Shown here: positions 23,142-38,100 of the stretch, one piece after another
Layout of the letters: every line of letters begins with the position of its first letter
Numbering within the stretch: the stretch's first letter is position 1
Assembly: GCA_958450365.1 (NCBI GenBank)
Contig: CAUEEP010000759.1
Span: 2,419,001-2,483,000 of the forward strand
Reading direction: 5' to 3'
DNA length: 64,000 nt
DNA from: Mesorhabditis belari
Lineage: Eukaryota > Nematoda > Chromadorea > Rhabditida > Rhabditidae
Position numbers and translations under genes: made by a program
Notes under the pieces: generated by a model
Seen by the model: only the letters and a program-made list of their open reading frames with translations
Database searches by the model: none
What the model was told of the DNA's origin: nothing

Positions 23142-26100
23142 ATGGACGATCGATACAATGATTTAGATGATCTACCGGATGGAAATGAGGTTGGAGGACT
23201 TCCGTTTACAAATTAGAATCCGGCTTATGATAGAAATCAATCTTTAAATGCTCAATCATTCAGGAAAATCAAGAGGAAGCACTTTTGCAACAGAATCGAC
23301 GAGTTCAAGACGAATTATCGAGGAATCTCATTGGGTTTTGGTGAGTTGGATGTCACAGTAGCTTTTCGGTGTAAGAGAACGTCAATAAGTGTGATTTGAG
23401 AAGTTTTTTTTTTGAAGGGTTTGAGTTCGGCTTATTTTAGAGAAAATCAAGCGTTGCTTCAAAATTCTAAAGACTGAACTGATCATTCTGGATGTCACAG
23501 TAGCTTTTCGGTATATAAGAACGTCAATAGATGTAATTTGAGAAATTTGGTTTCGACCGGTTTGAGTTCGACTGATTTTAGAGCAAATCAAGCGTTATCT
23601 CGAAATTCTAAAAACTAGGTTGACCATTCTGGATGTCACAGTAGCCTTTCGGTGTAAGAGAACGTCAATAGGTGTAATTTGAGAAATTTTTTTTGACGGG
23701 TTTGAGTTCGGCTTATTTTAGAGCAAATCAAGCGTTATTTCAAAATTCTAAAGACTGAAATGATCGTTCTGGATGTCACAGTAGCCTTTCGGCATAGAAG
23801 AACGTCAATAGGTGTAATCCGAAAAATTTTTTTTGACGGGTTTGAGTTCGACTTATTTTAGAGCAAATCAAGCGTTATTTCAAAATTCTAAAGACTGAAA
23901 TGATCGTTCTGGATGTCACAGTAGCCTTTCGGTATATAAGAACGTCAATAGATGTAATTTGAGAAATTTTTTTTTGACGGGTTTGAGTTCGACTGATTTT
24001 AGAGCAAATCAAGCGTTATCTCGAAATTCTAAAGACTGAAATGATCGTTCTGGATGTCACAGTAGCCTTTGTTATCACTGTATCAATTCCTAGGCTACTT
24101 GGTCTATGCAACAATTTCGCCTACGTGATCATGCTCTCCGCGGCACAAGACATTTTGGAAAGTGGACATCAAAATAAGACCTCGGACACGTGTGAGGTTT
24201 GTTTCCTGAAAAAAGTGAGCAAATCTGAAACCAGGAAGAGATTGTGGCAAGGAAATGCGCGGAGATGTCCACCGGATCAGTTCTTTTAGCCGATATCATT
24301 CCGGCGCTTCTCATCAAGATTTTCGCTCCGCTTTTTATTCAACGAGTGCCATTTGGGTGAGTCTTATTGTAGCTAAATTTCAGCTAAGGCTTAGATAAGT
24401 TTGACAGTATTCTAGAGAGTCTAGGTCCAGGCCAGAATCCAGGTCAGAAACCGGATAGAAGCCAGGTCCAGAAGCCAGAAACCGGCCCGAAGCTAGGTCC
24501 AGGCCAGAACCCGGATAGAAGCCAGGTCCAGCCTAGTACCCAGCTGGAAGCTAGATCCAGCCCAGAAGCCGGCCAGAAGCCAGGGCTAGCCTAGTACCCG
24601 GCCAGAAGCCAGGTCCAGAACCGGGCTAGAAGCCAGGTCCAGAACTCGGCCAGAAGCCAGGTCCAGAAGCCAGACAGAAAGCCAGGTCCAGAACCCGGCT
24701 AGAAGCCAGGTCCAGAAGCCGGCCGCCAGAAGCCAGGGCTAGCCTAGTACCCGGCTAGAAGCCAGGTCCAGAACTCGGCCAGAAGCCAGGTCCAGAATCC
24801 GTCGAGAAGCTAGATCCAGGTCAGAACCCGGATAGAAGCTAGATACAGACCAGAACCCGGCTTGAAGCCAGGTCCAGAACTCGGTCAGAAGCCAGGTCTA
24901 GTCTAGTACCCGCCTGGAAGCTAGATCCAGGTCAGAAACCGGATAGAAGCCAGGTCCAGAAGCTGGCCAGAAGCTAGATTCAGGCCAGAAGAAGCTAGGT
25001 TCAGGCCAGAAACCGGTCAGAAGCCAGGTCCAGGTCAGAACCCGGCTAGAAGCCAGATCCAGAACCCGACCAAAGCCTAGAACCCGGCTAGAAGCCAAGT
25101 CCAGGCCCAGTCAGCTAAGCCTGGCTTCTGGTGCCAAGCCCAGTCAGCCAAGCCCCAATCTAAAACAAGAAAATCTCCCCAAAACCCAAAAACAATAGAA
25201 ATTCGAATTTTCAGCCTCCGTCATTTCCTCGTCGTCATCTTCCAATCATTCTCATTTCTCCTAGTCGCTTTAGGCGGAAATGTATTCACCGCGCTTTTCG
25301 GCGTCGTTTTAGCGAGTTTCGCATCGGGTTTAGGAGAGATCTCCTATTTGGCGCTCGCGTCGAATTTCAAGAAGTGAGTTCGCGGTTATGAGACTTATAA
25401 GTGAGAAAAGGTGGACAGATCTACCGTATTTTTAGTTTCTGTTATAGCTATAGCACTGCAGAAGTTACAGTATTCCATTTACATTATTCTACTTAAGTTT
25501 TCTAGTAGGTGGAGTAAGGTAAAGGATTTGTAAAGGATTTGTAAAGGACTCCTGCAGCTAGAGCAACATAGAAAAAGCCTATCGTAGTTTTCTCAATATG
25601 TAAATGACTCAAAAGCTACAGTATCCCAACTGCAACATATCTGCTGATGGTACTGTAAAGTGGATAGAATAATATATCAAAATTTCAGCAGCGTCATCTC
25701 GGCCTGGTCCTCGGGTACCGGTGGAGCCGGGATCTTTGGTGCACTCACCTATGCGATTTTGACAGGTAATTGAGACGGACGGATGGATGGACTGACAGAC
25801 AGACAGACAGACAGACAGATAGCCAGATAGCCAGATAGCCAGAGAGACAGATAGCTAGATAGCCAGATAGCCAAATAGCTAGATAGCTAGATAGACAGAC
25901 AGACAGATAGCCAGATAGCTAGATAGCCAGATAGACAGATAGCCAGATAGCTCGATAGCTAGATAGCCAGACAGTCAGCCCAATTATATTTCGTAGATCT
26001 ATTTTAAAGATCTAAAACTTCAATTTCAGATCCCTTCATGCTATCTCTTTCTCCGAAAAACGCGCTTTTATCAATGCTGGTCGTGCCGGTGATTTTCGCG

Positions 26101-29100
26101 TATAGGTGAGTGTAGAAAAGGAGTACTGTACCTTTAGTGTCAAAGTTAAACGCACAGTACTTCTAAGTTATTCAGTTAAACCGAGTAACCCAAGCTATTC
26201 AGTTGTTGATCTTTATAGTATTTCTAAAGTACGTAAAAATACAGTCCAAGCTTCCTCTTCCTCCCTAAGCTGCTCCCAAGCTTCCTCTTCCTCTCCAACC
26301 TGCTCCCAAGCTTCTTCTTCCTCCCCAACCTGTTCCCAAGCTTCTTCTTCCTCCCCAACCTGTTCCCAAGCTTCTTCTTCCTCCCCAACCTGTTCCCAAG
26401 CTTCTTCTTCCTCCCCAACCTGCTCCTAAGCTTCCTCTTCCTCTCCAGGTCCAAGCTCTTCAAATCATTGATGGGGTACAAAAGAACGACGTGAAAAAGG
26501 GAACGGTTTAGGGAATTTTAGAATTTTCCTGAAACAAAATGAAAGCCTTTAACCCCGAGGGGTATGCCAGACGGAGAGCGATTACGCGGGCGCTCAAAGA
26601 GCACTTTGCCGGTCGTTTTCTGATACCAATGTGTCCTGTAATTGAACAAAACCATAATTTTTCTGTAATTCACGCAATTATTTAGTTATTGGTACATTTT
26701 GCGAATTCCGCAAAGCGTTCATCGAGTCCGAGTGTTTGACTATCGAACCTACACGATTGGATATCAAATTGGTGAGGAGAGATTGGACTCTTAGCGAAAC
26801 TAGAGCTAGAAAACAAGCTCTGACTCATTTTGAGTACTTGAGTTAATCGTTTTTCAATAAACCTATCAATTTCCAGGCTCTAGACATCGCTCAGGGCAAT
26901 CCGAGTCCGACACTGACACTCAATCAAGCCCACTTCTGCAGGGAATTGGTTAGTTCGAGCAATGGATCAATAGATCAATAGATCAGAAGATCAATAGATT
27001 AAAATCAATAGCCAAAATCGAGAGTAGTGAATAGATAATATTAGAAATAGCAAAAAGGTTTTCTATTTTCAGAATATCGTGATCACGAGCCGTTCAACTT
27101 TGGCCAGCTCTCTAACAAGGAGAAATTAAACGCGATAAAGGTTGGAAGGGAAGGATTTGAGCGAGAGCTTAGTGACAGCAGCTTTGTAGTGACAGCATCT
27201 TTGTAGTGACAGCATCTTTGTAGCGAGAGCTGAGTTGGATGTCACAGTAGCCTTTCGGTATAAAGGAACATCAATAAGTGTGATTTGAGAAATTTAGTTT
27301 TGACGGGTTTGAGTTCGGCTTATTTTAGAGCAAATCAAGCGTTATTTCAAAATTCTAAAAGCTAGACTGACCATTCTGGATGTCACAGTAGCCTTTCGGT
27401 ATAAGGGAACATCAATAAGTGTGATTTGAGAAATTTGGTTTTGACGGCTTTGAGTTCGACTCATTTTAGAGCAAATCAAGCGTTATTTCAAAATTCTAAA
27501 AGCTAGACTGACAATTCTGGATGTCACAGTAGCCTTTGAATCTAAAAGAACGTCAATAAGTGTGATTTGAGAAATTTGGTTTTGACGGGTTTGAGTTCGG
27601 CTTATTTTAGAGCAAATCAAGCGTTATCTCGAAATTCTAAAGACTGAAATGACCATTCTGGATGTCACAGTAGTGTCTAGGGAGAACTGAGCCTTGTAGA
27701 GAGAGCTCAGTAGTGTAGCTTTAGAGCGTTAGAGCCATTTAGAGCCGTTAGAGCCAGCGTTAGAGCCATTAATCCTTGTAAACATCCAGAAGATCGTACT
27801 TCCAGATCACGAAAGTAGATTGCGGAGTATCAAAAGTATCAAAATAAAGTAAAGTATGGAAATTACAGATCTAGATCTGGATCTGGATATAGAACTAGAT
27901 CTAGAACTGATCTGGATCTAGATCTAGAACTGATCTAGATCTAGATCTAGATATAGAACTGATCTAAATCTAGATCTATTTAAAACAATTCAAATTCTAG
28001 CCTCTCTTGCCCTTCATGCTCCCGTTGATGTTGGTTTACTTAGGCGAGTACTATATCAATCAGGGAATGGTGAGTGAAGTGCTTCGAAACACAGCTTATC
28101 TGGTGCACTGAAGTCTGTAGATGATTCTAAAGAGAGTCTGTAGATGATTCTAGTCTGTAGATGATTCTAGTCTGTAGATGATTCACCAGGAAAGATGCGT
28201 TTACGCACGAGCACAAGTACTGTAGCGAGTACAGGGGCACTGTAGTACAGGGATACTGTAGTACAGGGGCACTGTAGTACAGGGATACTGTAGTACAGGG
28301 ATACTGTAGTACAGGGATACTGTAGTACAGGGGTACTGTAGTACAGGGGCACTGCAATGAAATCTAGCATTGTTTCAGTTTGAACTGATCGTTTTCGATT
28401 GTAAGCACGGCTTTGGCTTCAGCCCGGCGAGCCAATATCGATGGTATCAAGTGGGTGAAACTATTCTTTCTAAATCCTTCTAAATCCACTTCTATTTCTC
28501 AGGTTCTTTACCAATTCGGGGTCTTTGTTTCCCGGTCTTCTTCCGGAGTGATTCTATTGCCAGCAAACGTTTTGCCTCTCTTGGCTATACTTCAGGTAAA
28601 CAAAGATCTAATAGTAGAGCTAATAGTAGAGAGCTAATAGTCAGACAGACAGCTAATAGTCAGACAGACAGCTAATAGTCTAATAGTCTAATAGTCTAAT
28701 AGTCTCATAGTCTATTAGTCTATTATTCTAATAGTCTATTAGTTCCTAATCATCTAATAGTCATCTAATGCTAGAAAAACAAAGACGACGAATAAATATA
28801 GAGTAACCCATTGCGATTAGATGCTTTTTCTGATCTTTTCGGCAATTCTGGAACGCACAGTGCAAAAATTAAGAGAAATGGTAGAGGCTTGTGAGAAAAT
28901 AGTCAATTGGTAATACTATGCACAAGTTTCGAAGGGATTACTGTACTTTTCGACAATAGTTGACATGTTTTAACTATTTAATCTTGTGATCTGGAACGCA
29001 CGACGGTTAAAAATCAGCAAAATGATTAGATTTGAAGGAAATTGGTGAGTCGTGATATTGTGACCGAGTTGTAAAGGGATTACTGTACTTTTTGTCAATA

Positions 29101-32100
29101 GTTGGCAGATTTTAACTATTTAATCTTGTGATCTGGAACGCACGACGCTTAGTCCAGTAGTATAGACCCCTAAGCTACTATTCAATAGTTTTTTTGTTTG
29201 CAGAAGTACTACTTCCCTGTTTCCTTTTGACGTAGCCCGATCCCCTTTATCAGCTAATTAGTTGAGCAGCTAACTAGGAAGCTAACTAGGAAGCTAACTA
29301 GGAAGCTAACTAGGAAGCTAACTAGGAAGCTAACTAGGAAGCTAACTAGGAAGCTAACTAAGGAGCTAACTAGCCAGCTAAGGAGCTAACTAGGCAGCTA
29401 ACTAGGAAGCTAACTAAGGAGCTAACTAGCCAGCTAAGGAGCTAACTAGGCAGCTAAGCAGCTAACTAGGCAGCTAACTAGGAAGCTAACTAAGCAGCTA
29501 ACTAAGGAGCTAACTAGGAAGCTAACTAGGAAGCTAACTAAGGAGCTAACTAGCCAGCTAAGGAGCTAACTAGCCAGCTAAGGAGCTAACTAGGCAGCTA
29601 AGCAGCTAACTAGGCAGCTAACTAGGAAGCTAACTAAGCAGCTAACTAAGGAGCTAACTAGGAAGCTAACTAGGAAGCTAACTAGGAAGCTAACTAAGCT
29701 AAGCAGCTAACTTGATCCCCACATTGAACTTTATCAGCTAATCATTTCTGCATCTTGTTTTCTCAGCTTTAAGCAAGAAAAAGACAAAGACAAATTGTGC
29801 AAATGATAGCTGAAATGGCAAAGAAAAAGTGTGGGGAGGGAAAGAACCGGAAATGGTTGAGAGGAAGGGAGAATGACGTCATTCACACAAACACTCAGAT
29901 CAAACACTCATATCACACGTTCCATTTAAGAGAGTGACAATTTGGGGAATGCAATGCGGACAGAGATCTGAAAAAGCTCACAGAGATCACACCGGAAAGC
30001 GAAACATTCTTCTTGTTTTTGTTGAAACGCTTTGTTGAAACAGTTGAGAGTTTTTGAGAGAAGGCTAGCGCTTTAGCGCGCTAGAGAGGCTGCGTTTGGA
30101 GCTTTTCTTTCAGCACAAAGTACAGGGTGATCGAAAAGCTCCCCGGGAAAATCGGAAAGATGATCAAAGGTTTCCGGAATCGAAAGGGAATGGAGAAAGA
30201 TCAACAGGAAGAGAATTATATTATCTTAATTGTTTCTAGAAGCTTTATTTAACTTCTGACTGTTTATAGACACTTTTAATAACTTAAAAAACAAGGCTTT
30301 AACCTATAAGCAACCAAAAAAGCTATAACTAAAAAGGAAAAACGTTTTGACAGTGACGGGAATCGAACCCGCGTTCACCAGACCCACAGCTCAGTGCACT
30401 ATCCACTACGCCATCTGGTCACTAAGCAGCGAGGAACTATTTGGCCTCATATCCCGGCGGAGTCGTTTTTCTTCCGAACTTGAAAAGCATTTTTCTTGAA
30501 AATTGGATTAAAACTGAAAAAGAAGGGTCGCTGACTAATGGCCGCGTGGTCTAGTGGTTAGTGGGCTAGGCTACGGAGTAGACTGTCGAGGGTTCGGGTC
30601 CGCGTACTTTTTCTTTTTCTTTGCTTTCCTAAACACTTTATATGGTGGCTCTCCTAGCTATACACGTATCCCATTGCAAACTGAAGCGCGCCTGATGAGC
30701 GCCTAATGGACCAAACCAGCTATGTCTTACTCTAGGACTAGCCTCGGAGTTGGTCTTTGAGCTGTTCTTGGAACTGGCCCTCGAGCTGAGCTTGGAGCTG
30801 GTCTTAAAGCTGAGCTTGGAGCTGGTCTTAAAGCTGAGCTTGGGGCTGGCCTTGGAGCTGAGCTTGGAGCTGGCCTTGGAGCTGATTTGACTTGCCAATT
30901 CATTACTCAAATAGGTCAAATACTCACAAGCGAGCCATCAATTGTAATGGCTGTAGCTATTGAGCTCTTCTGTCGCTGATTTTGAGGTTTAGTATTGGAC
31001 CTGGAAGCTGGACTAGGTCAAGTTCCAGAGTCAGGCACAGTTAACGACCCAACTTTTTGCTGATCAGTTTGAGAGTCCTAAAGCCTACTTTTTGAAGCAG
31101 ACTTGGCGAGAGCCAGCCTTTGACAGCCTTGGTCCGCCTTGATCAGCCTTAACCAGCCTTTGACAGCCTTGGTTAGCCTTTGACCGCTTTGACCGCTTTG
31201 ACCAGCGTTTGGCAGCCTTTGCCAGCCTTGGTTAGCCTTGGTCAGCCTTAGCCAGCCTTAGCCAGCCTTAGCCAGCCTTAGCCAGCCTTGCTTAGCCTTG
31301 GTCAGCTTTGGCCAGCCTTTGCCAGCCTTTGACAACCTTCCCCAGCCTTGTCCAGCCCTTCCCAGCCTCTAAACCTCAGCCAGACTGGTCCAAACTGCTC
31401 ATAGATCAGCTCTCACCGACCCAGATCCCCTTTATCTGTTTCTTGTTCAAATTTGGACACTCTATAACCAAAAATCTAGTTATCTACAAAAATCTCCCAA
31501 AGTTCTCTGCTAGAAAAATCCATTTCCTGTTTGGGGATTTCTTCAAAAAAGAGATCAAAAGGATTTTTCTTCAAAAAGGAAAGGAAAAAGGATTCGTTCC
31601 TTTTAAAGGATTCCTTTTGAAGGATTCTTTTTGAAGGATTCCTTTTGAAAGAAAAAGGATTCCTTAAATCCTCAGCAAAGTGTTTGTGTTATGAGAGATG
31701 ATTGATTAAAAAAGGAAAAACTTATCTTTTATCCCCAATTCCCTATCAAAACACGTAAAGAATGTTGATTTTTGACAATTTTTGACAATTTTTCACGGAA
31801 ATGTGATCACTTTTTTTATTTTTTTCTTTTTTTTCATAAAAAGAGAAATTTGTTGACACTTTGGTACATGTTTTTTAACATTTTAAAAGTAATAGAAACG
31901 ATTTTCTATTGTTGCAGTTGCAGAAATTGCAGAAATTTACTTTATACTGTGCAAAAGAATCGAAAAATACCCAATCTGACCACTTGAAATCTGCCAGAAA
32001 GAGAGCGTTTAGAGATTTCGTTGTAAACTGAGCTTTTCTGAGCTTTTTTTGAGATTTTTGGCAATCCTGGAACGCACGGTGCAATTGAGAGAAACGGTAG

Positions 32101-35100
32101 AGAGTTGTGAGAAAAATGGACAATTGGCAATACTATGAATGAGGTTCGAAGGGATTACTGTACTTTTCGACAATAGTTAGCAGATTTTAATTAGTAAATC
32201 TTGTGATCTGGAAGGCACGACGGCTAAAAATCAGTAAAAGCATTAGATTTGAAGGAAATAGATGAATGGTGATACGGTAAATCAGGTTCGACAGGATTAC
32301 TGTACTTTTCGACAATAGTTGACACATTTTAGCTATTTAATCTTGTGATCTGGAACGCACGACGGTTAGCTAGCAGTAAAAAGACTAGATTTAGAGGAAA
32401 TAGATGAATGGTGATACGGTAAATCAGGTTCGACAGGATTACTGTACTTTTCGACAATAGTTGACACATTTTAGCTATTTAATCTTGTGATCTGGAACGC
32501 ACGACGGTTAGCTAGCAGTAAAAAGACTAGATTTAGAGGAAATAGATGAATGGTGATACGGTAAATCAGGTTCGACAGGATTACTGTACTTTTCGACAAT
32601 AGTTTATATATTCTAACTATTTAATCTTGCTATCTGGAACTCACAATGGTTAGTTATCAATAAAATGATTCGATTTAGAGGAAATAGATGAATGGTGATA
32701 CTATGAATGAGGTTCGAAGGGATTACTGTACTTTTCGACAATAGTTGACAGATTTTAACGATTGGATTCTCTTATCTGGCACACAGCACGGCTAGATATT
32801 AAAAATTAGGATGATTGATAGAAGTCTAGAATTTCTCTCACAATCCCTTCACAACTCATTTGAAGCCATTCACTAATTTCTTCCAAAACGAATCATTTTA
32901 CTGATTTTTAACCATCGTGCCTCCCAGATCACAAGATTAAATAGTTAAAATCTGCCAACTATTGTCGAAAAGTACAGTAATCCCTTCGAGACTCATTTAC
33001 CGTATTACCAGTCACCAATTTCCTCCAAATCTAGTCATTTTACTGATAACTAAACGCCGTGCCTTCCAGGTCACCAGAATAAATAGTTAAAATATGTCAA
33101 CTATTGTCGAAAAGTACTGTAATCCCTTCGAGACTCATGCATAGTATCACCATTCATCTATTTCCTCTAAATCTAATCATTTTACTGCTAGCTAACCGTC
33201 GTGCGTTCCAGATCACAAGATTAAATAGTTAAAATATGTCAACTATTGTCGAAAAGTACTGTAATCCCTTCGAGACTCATTCACCGTATTGTACTTCATT
33301 CAAAATCCTACCCAAATCGCCCATTTTCAGCTATTGAACGCTTTTCTGTTCATGTTTGATGCTTGGCTACACTTTTCTCCTCACATTCTCTTCGTTTTCT
33401 TCATTATTTTCTATGAAGGACTTCTCGGCGGTGGAGCTTACGTGAACACGTTTCGAGGCGTGCATAAAGTGGTGAGTTGAAGGGCGGTTTTTGGTATTCT
33501 TTAGCATCATTACTGCAGTAGTGCTACAGTAGCAGGCTACAGTAATAGCAGAGCCTGAGCCTAAGCCTGAACCTGAGCCTAAGCTAAGCCTGAGCCTAAA
33601 CTTCTAAATACGACAGCGATCTGAAAATTTGCAAGGATACTCCCCAAAATTTTGAAGCCATTGCTCATTCTGGATGTCACAGCGTACATTGGAGTCCAAT
33701 TTACGCAGCTTGACTGATTTCTTAGTGCTCCAATGCTGATTTTCCGCACAAGGGTAATCGCTTGCATCTCAGATCTGAGAACTGGCTGAGGTCCAGAATA
33801 TGGGAGTGAAACCCAGGCTCAAATAGACTTAGTGCGAAGCGCTAACCGCTAGCCTTCCCACTAAGCCTGAGCCTAAGCCTAAGCTTAAGCCTAAGCCTGA
33901 GCCTAAGCCTGAGCCTAAGCCTGAGCCTAAGCCTGAGCCTAAGCCTGAGCCCAAGCCTAAGCCTGAGCCCAAAATCTAGCCTACAAACCTGGCACCTAGG
34001 ACTATATAGTGGTTAGTACTTCTAGTATAGTACTCCTTGTACTCTTGCACTACTCATGTAAGCAGTACTGTGTTGTACAAGCTACAAGTAAGTACAAGTA
34101 CAAGTACCAGTACAAGTACAAGTACAAGTACAAGTACAAGTACCAGTACAAGTACCAGTACAAGTACCAGTACAAGTACCAGTACAAGTACCAGTACAAG
34201 TACCAGTACAAGTACCAGTACAAGTACCAGTACAAGTACAAGTACAAGTACAAGTACAAGTACCAGTACAAGTACCAGTACAAGTACAAGTACCAGTACA
34301 AGTACAAGTACCAGTACAAGTACCAGTACAAGTACCAGTACAAGTACCAGTACCAGTACCAGTACAAGTACAAGTACAAGTACCAGTACAAGTACAAGTA
34401 CCAGTACAAGTACCAGTACAAGTACCAGTACAAGTACAAGTACCAGTACAAGTACCAGTACAAGTACCAGTACAAGTACCAGTACCAGTTAAAGTACTGT
34501 AGCTCTGAATTTACAGTAATAAAAAGGCTTTAAACTTAAGCTAGAAAGGTGAGTAAACTTTATATTTTCAATTTTCCAAATCGAAATCCTTTTTTTTCAA
34601 AAAAAACCTTTACTTTTCTATTCTAAATTTCTATTCTTTTCAATTTTCTTTTCAATTTTCTTTTCAATTTTCTTTTCTATTCTAATCTCTAAACTTTTAA
34701 CTCTCGAATTGATGAATAATTCTTGTTATTTTCATCTCCGACCTAATTGGTCACATGAAAAGTCTCATTTAGACTCATTTAGACTCATTTCTAACCAATT
34801 ATTCTCGAGAAATTTGTCGGCATGTGACTTTTCTTTTCAGCCACTGAATCATTTGGCTATTTTGGCTTTTTTTTGCAACGATCAAAGTGTTCAATCAAGT
34901 ATAGAATAGAGTTAGAAACAAAAGAAAAGAAAAGAACAAAAAGACAAGGATAGCTGAAGAAAAGGATAGTTAGAGACAAGGATGGTTAGAGTCAAAGATA
35001 GTGCAAGGATAGAGACAAGATTATGCTAGTTTTCTTGCAAAGCAAAGCGGCACGTTGTCCTATACAGAACTTTGCTTAAATATAGCTTTGCTATAACTTT

Positions 35101-38100
35101 TGAGTCCTCTATAGCAGAAACTGGAAGCAGATTCGGAAGGTCTCCTAGCAGACCTTAAGTTCAGCGTGTAATTCTGTGTTAAGCTGTTAACATGGTCAAC
35201 AAATTCGGTTGAAATTCCCTAGTAAGTAAGTAAGTTAGCTAGTTAGTTAGTTAGTAAGTTAGCTAGTTAGTTAGTTAGCTAGTTAGTTAGTTAGTAAGTT
35301 AGCTAGTTAGTTAGTAAGTAAGTTAGTTAGTAAGTAAGTTAGCTAGTTAGTAAGTTAGCTAGTTAGTTAGTAAGTAATTCCCCTAGTATTTTACTCGAAT
35401 ACCAAATCTTGCAACAAGAATTTCTACGTATTCAAGAATTTGTTAGGTCTATTTTCTTGGAAATCTCTTTTTCTTTTCTTTCTTTCCTTTCTTTCCTTTT
35501 CTTTTCCTGTTCTATTTGTGATTGTTCTCTTTTCCATTGTCCAAAAGGGAAAGAAAAGAACAGTGACTCTGAATGGAATGTTTAGAAAAAAAAGAAAGAA
35601 GCGAGAATGAGTCAAACCGAAGTGCTCAGCAAATTGGAAAATCAGCAGTAGAGTACTAATAAAATCAGTGAAGCTGCGTAAATTGGACTCTAACCTACGC
35701 TGTGACATCCAGATTGAGCAATACCGTTAAAATTTTGACACTTTTTACAAGAGAGTACAAAGAACACCTCTGGACAGCCAAGGACTACCTGGTCTAGTAC
35801 TAAAAACTAAGTCAAGGTACCGTAAATTGGACTTCAACGTACGCTGTGACATCCAGATTGAGCAATACCGTTAAAATTTTGACGCTTTTTACAAGAGAGT
35901 ACAAAGAACACCTCTGGACAGCCAAGGACTACCTGGTCTAGTACTAAAAACTAAGTCAAGGTACGTAAATTGGACTTCAACGTACGCTGTGACATCCAGA
36001 TTGAGCAATGTTTTTAAAATCTTGTACTCTTTACTTGTAAACAGTCATTTTTCTCAACCTTCCCCAAAAACTGCCTTTGAGCATCATTTTTTTAATTTTT
36101 TCTCAGATCTGATCAAAATTCGGATACTTTTAAAGATTGCTGATCGCCTTTTTTTGCTTTTAAAGATGACTGATCACATTTTTTTGCTAAAAATATCATT
36201 TCACTGTTCAATTTTCGCTGCACTTTCCTATTTTTGTCTTAAGAAATCGGGAAATCACAAAAATAAACTGTGAGAAATGGAAAATATGGGAATTTTCGAG
36301 TTTTGATATGGATTTTCGACTAGACACAAAAACAAATATTGCGTTTTTGATTGATGGGGTTTTGTTTAGTAAATAGTCTAAAGTCTGGGGGTATTTTGAC
36401 AAGAAAACAATCGAATGATGTCACTTTTTGAGGGCTCATTTGAAATTTGATCACTTTGCATCAATTTTCCTCTTATCATTGTGTTCTTGCACTTTAAAAG
36501 GTGCACTTTGTGCTCCCTGGTAAACGCTAACCTTCTGGCACACCGATAAAGCCAAAAAGTTAGCCAGATTCCGTTTTTGTTTAACGTTTTTCATTCAAAG
36601 GACCTCTCCGCCTGAGCGTACTTTGTAAACGCGCGCCTTTTGGCACACTGATGCTGTGTACTTTGCGCGCTCATGTAAACGTTTGTCATCTGGCACACTG
36701 GATGCTGTGTACTTTGCGCGCTCATGTAAACGTTCGTCATCTAGCACACTGGGTGTTGAACGTGTACTTTGTGCGCTCACGTAACCACGTGCCATCTAGC
36801 ACACTGGATGCTGTGTACTTTGCGCGCTCATGTAAACGTTCGTCATCTAGCACACTGGGTGTTGAACGTGTACTTTGTGCGCTCACGTAACCACGTGCCA
36901 TCTGGCACACTGGTGATCACTGTGCGCGTACTTTGTGCGTTCTCGTAAACGCGCGCCCTCTGGTACACGGCTCGTCACTGCCCCATTTAATTACGCTTGC
37001 CTAAATTGCGTAAATGTCGATTTTATGATTTCGAAAATCTAGTGTGACATCCAGATTGCCCATTTTGACCTTTAAAAACCAGATTGTCGTTCAAAGTAAA
37101 CAAGAAGTACGGGGAATCCCTCTGTAACCTATTTACCAAAGTGCCTATGTTGCGTAAATGTTGATTTTATGATTTCGAAAAGATAGTGTGACATCCAGAT
37201 TAGTCATTTTAGCCTTTAAAAACCAGATTGTCTTATAAAGCGTATCAGGGAATACCCAGCTACCATCCGGCTGAATTACCCAAGTGCCTACGTTGCGTGA
37301 ATGTTGATTTTATGATTTCGAAAAGATAGTGTGACATCCAGATCAGCCATTTTAGCCTTTAAAAACCAGATTGTGGTACAAAATATATAAGAAATACGGG
37401 GGACCCCTCTGTACACTAATTTTCAAATTGCCTACATTGCATCAATGTCGATTTTATAACTTAGAAAATCTAGTGTGACATCCAGATTGCCCATTTTGGC
37501 CGTCAGATTCTCCGTTAGAATTTGAATTCATCAAATTTTTACAACTTTCTTCTATAAAATTTCCCCAATCAACGGAACCCTCTAAAAAGAAATGAAAGCC
37601 AAAAAAGCCAAAAAAAACCCATTCAATGACGTGTTTGTTCTTTTATGGAACGCAAAAGGAAGAGGAAAAAGGATATTTTCTCATAGATCTTTCAAATTTT
37701 GATCTTTCATTAAAAATAATGACAAATTCTCATTTTTGAACTTTAATTTTGAATGAAATCAAATTTTAGCGATTTGTTTTTGATTCTATGACGTAATGGA
37801 GCTTTAGAAAGAACAAGCGATCAATCATTTTCAAAAAGAAAGCTTGATTGATCAGTTTTCTAATAAAAATCACATCATTTTCACGATTTTTCACGATTTT
37901 TCTTTTTGATCTTTCAACTTTTCTCTTTTTTACCGAAACGCGTTTGTTTCTTGGTCTAGAGATATCATTTTTGTGGTTACTGTAGCTTTATTTTATAGTT
38001 TTCTAGATCTTTTTGATTACTGTAGCTTTATCTAAGAGTTTTTTAGACTTTAGTATCGTTTTTAGGCTTCCCTAAAAGTTTTCAAAAAGTGGTTCACTTT

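Noticed and set aside
26560..26640. GC-richer open stretch (PEGYARRRAITRALKEHFAG), considered as a CLN3 exon
   Set aside because: CLN3 exons 7 and 8 join in phase without it and include the expected AYSYWYILRI membrane segment. No acceptor fits.
28401..28422. A 22-nt intron GTAAGC...TTCAG within CLN3 exon 12
   Set aside because: Too short for an intron, and reading through keeps frame and matches the spacing to SQYRWYQ in the family.
34009..34533. Open frames of YKYQ, STST and YWYL type
   Set aside because: All derive from AAGTAC/CAGTAC hexamers. Several frames and both strands are open together.
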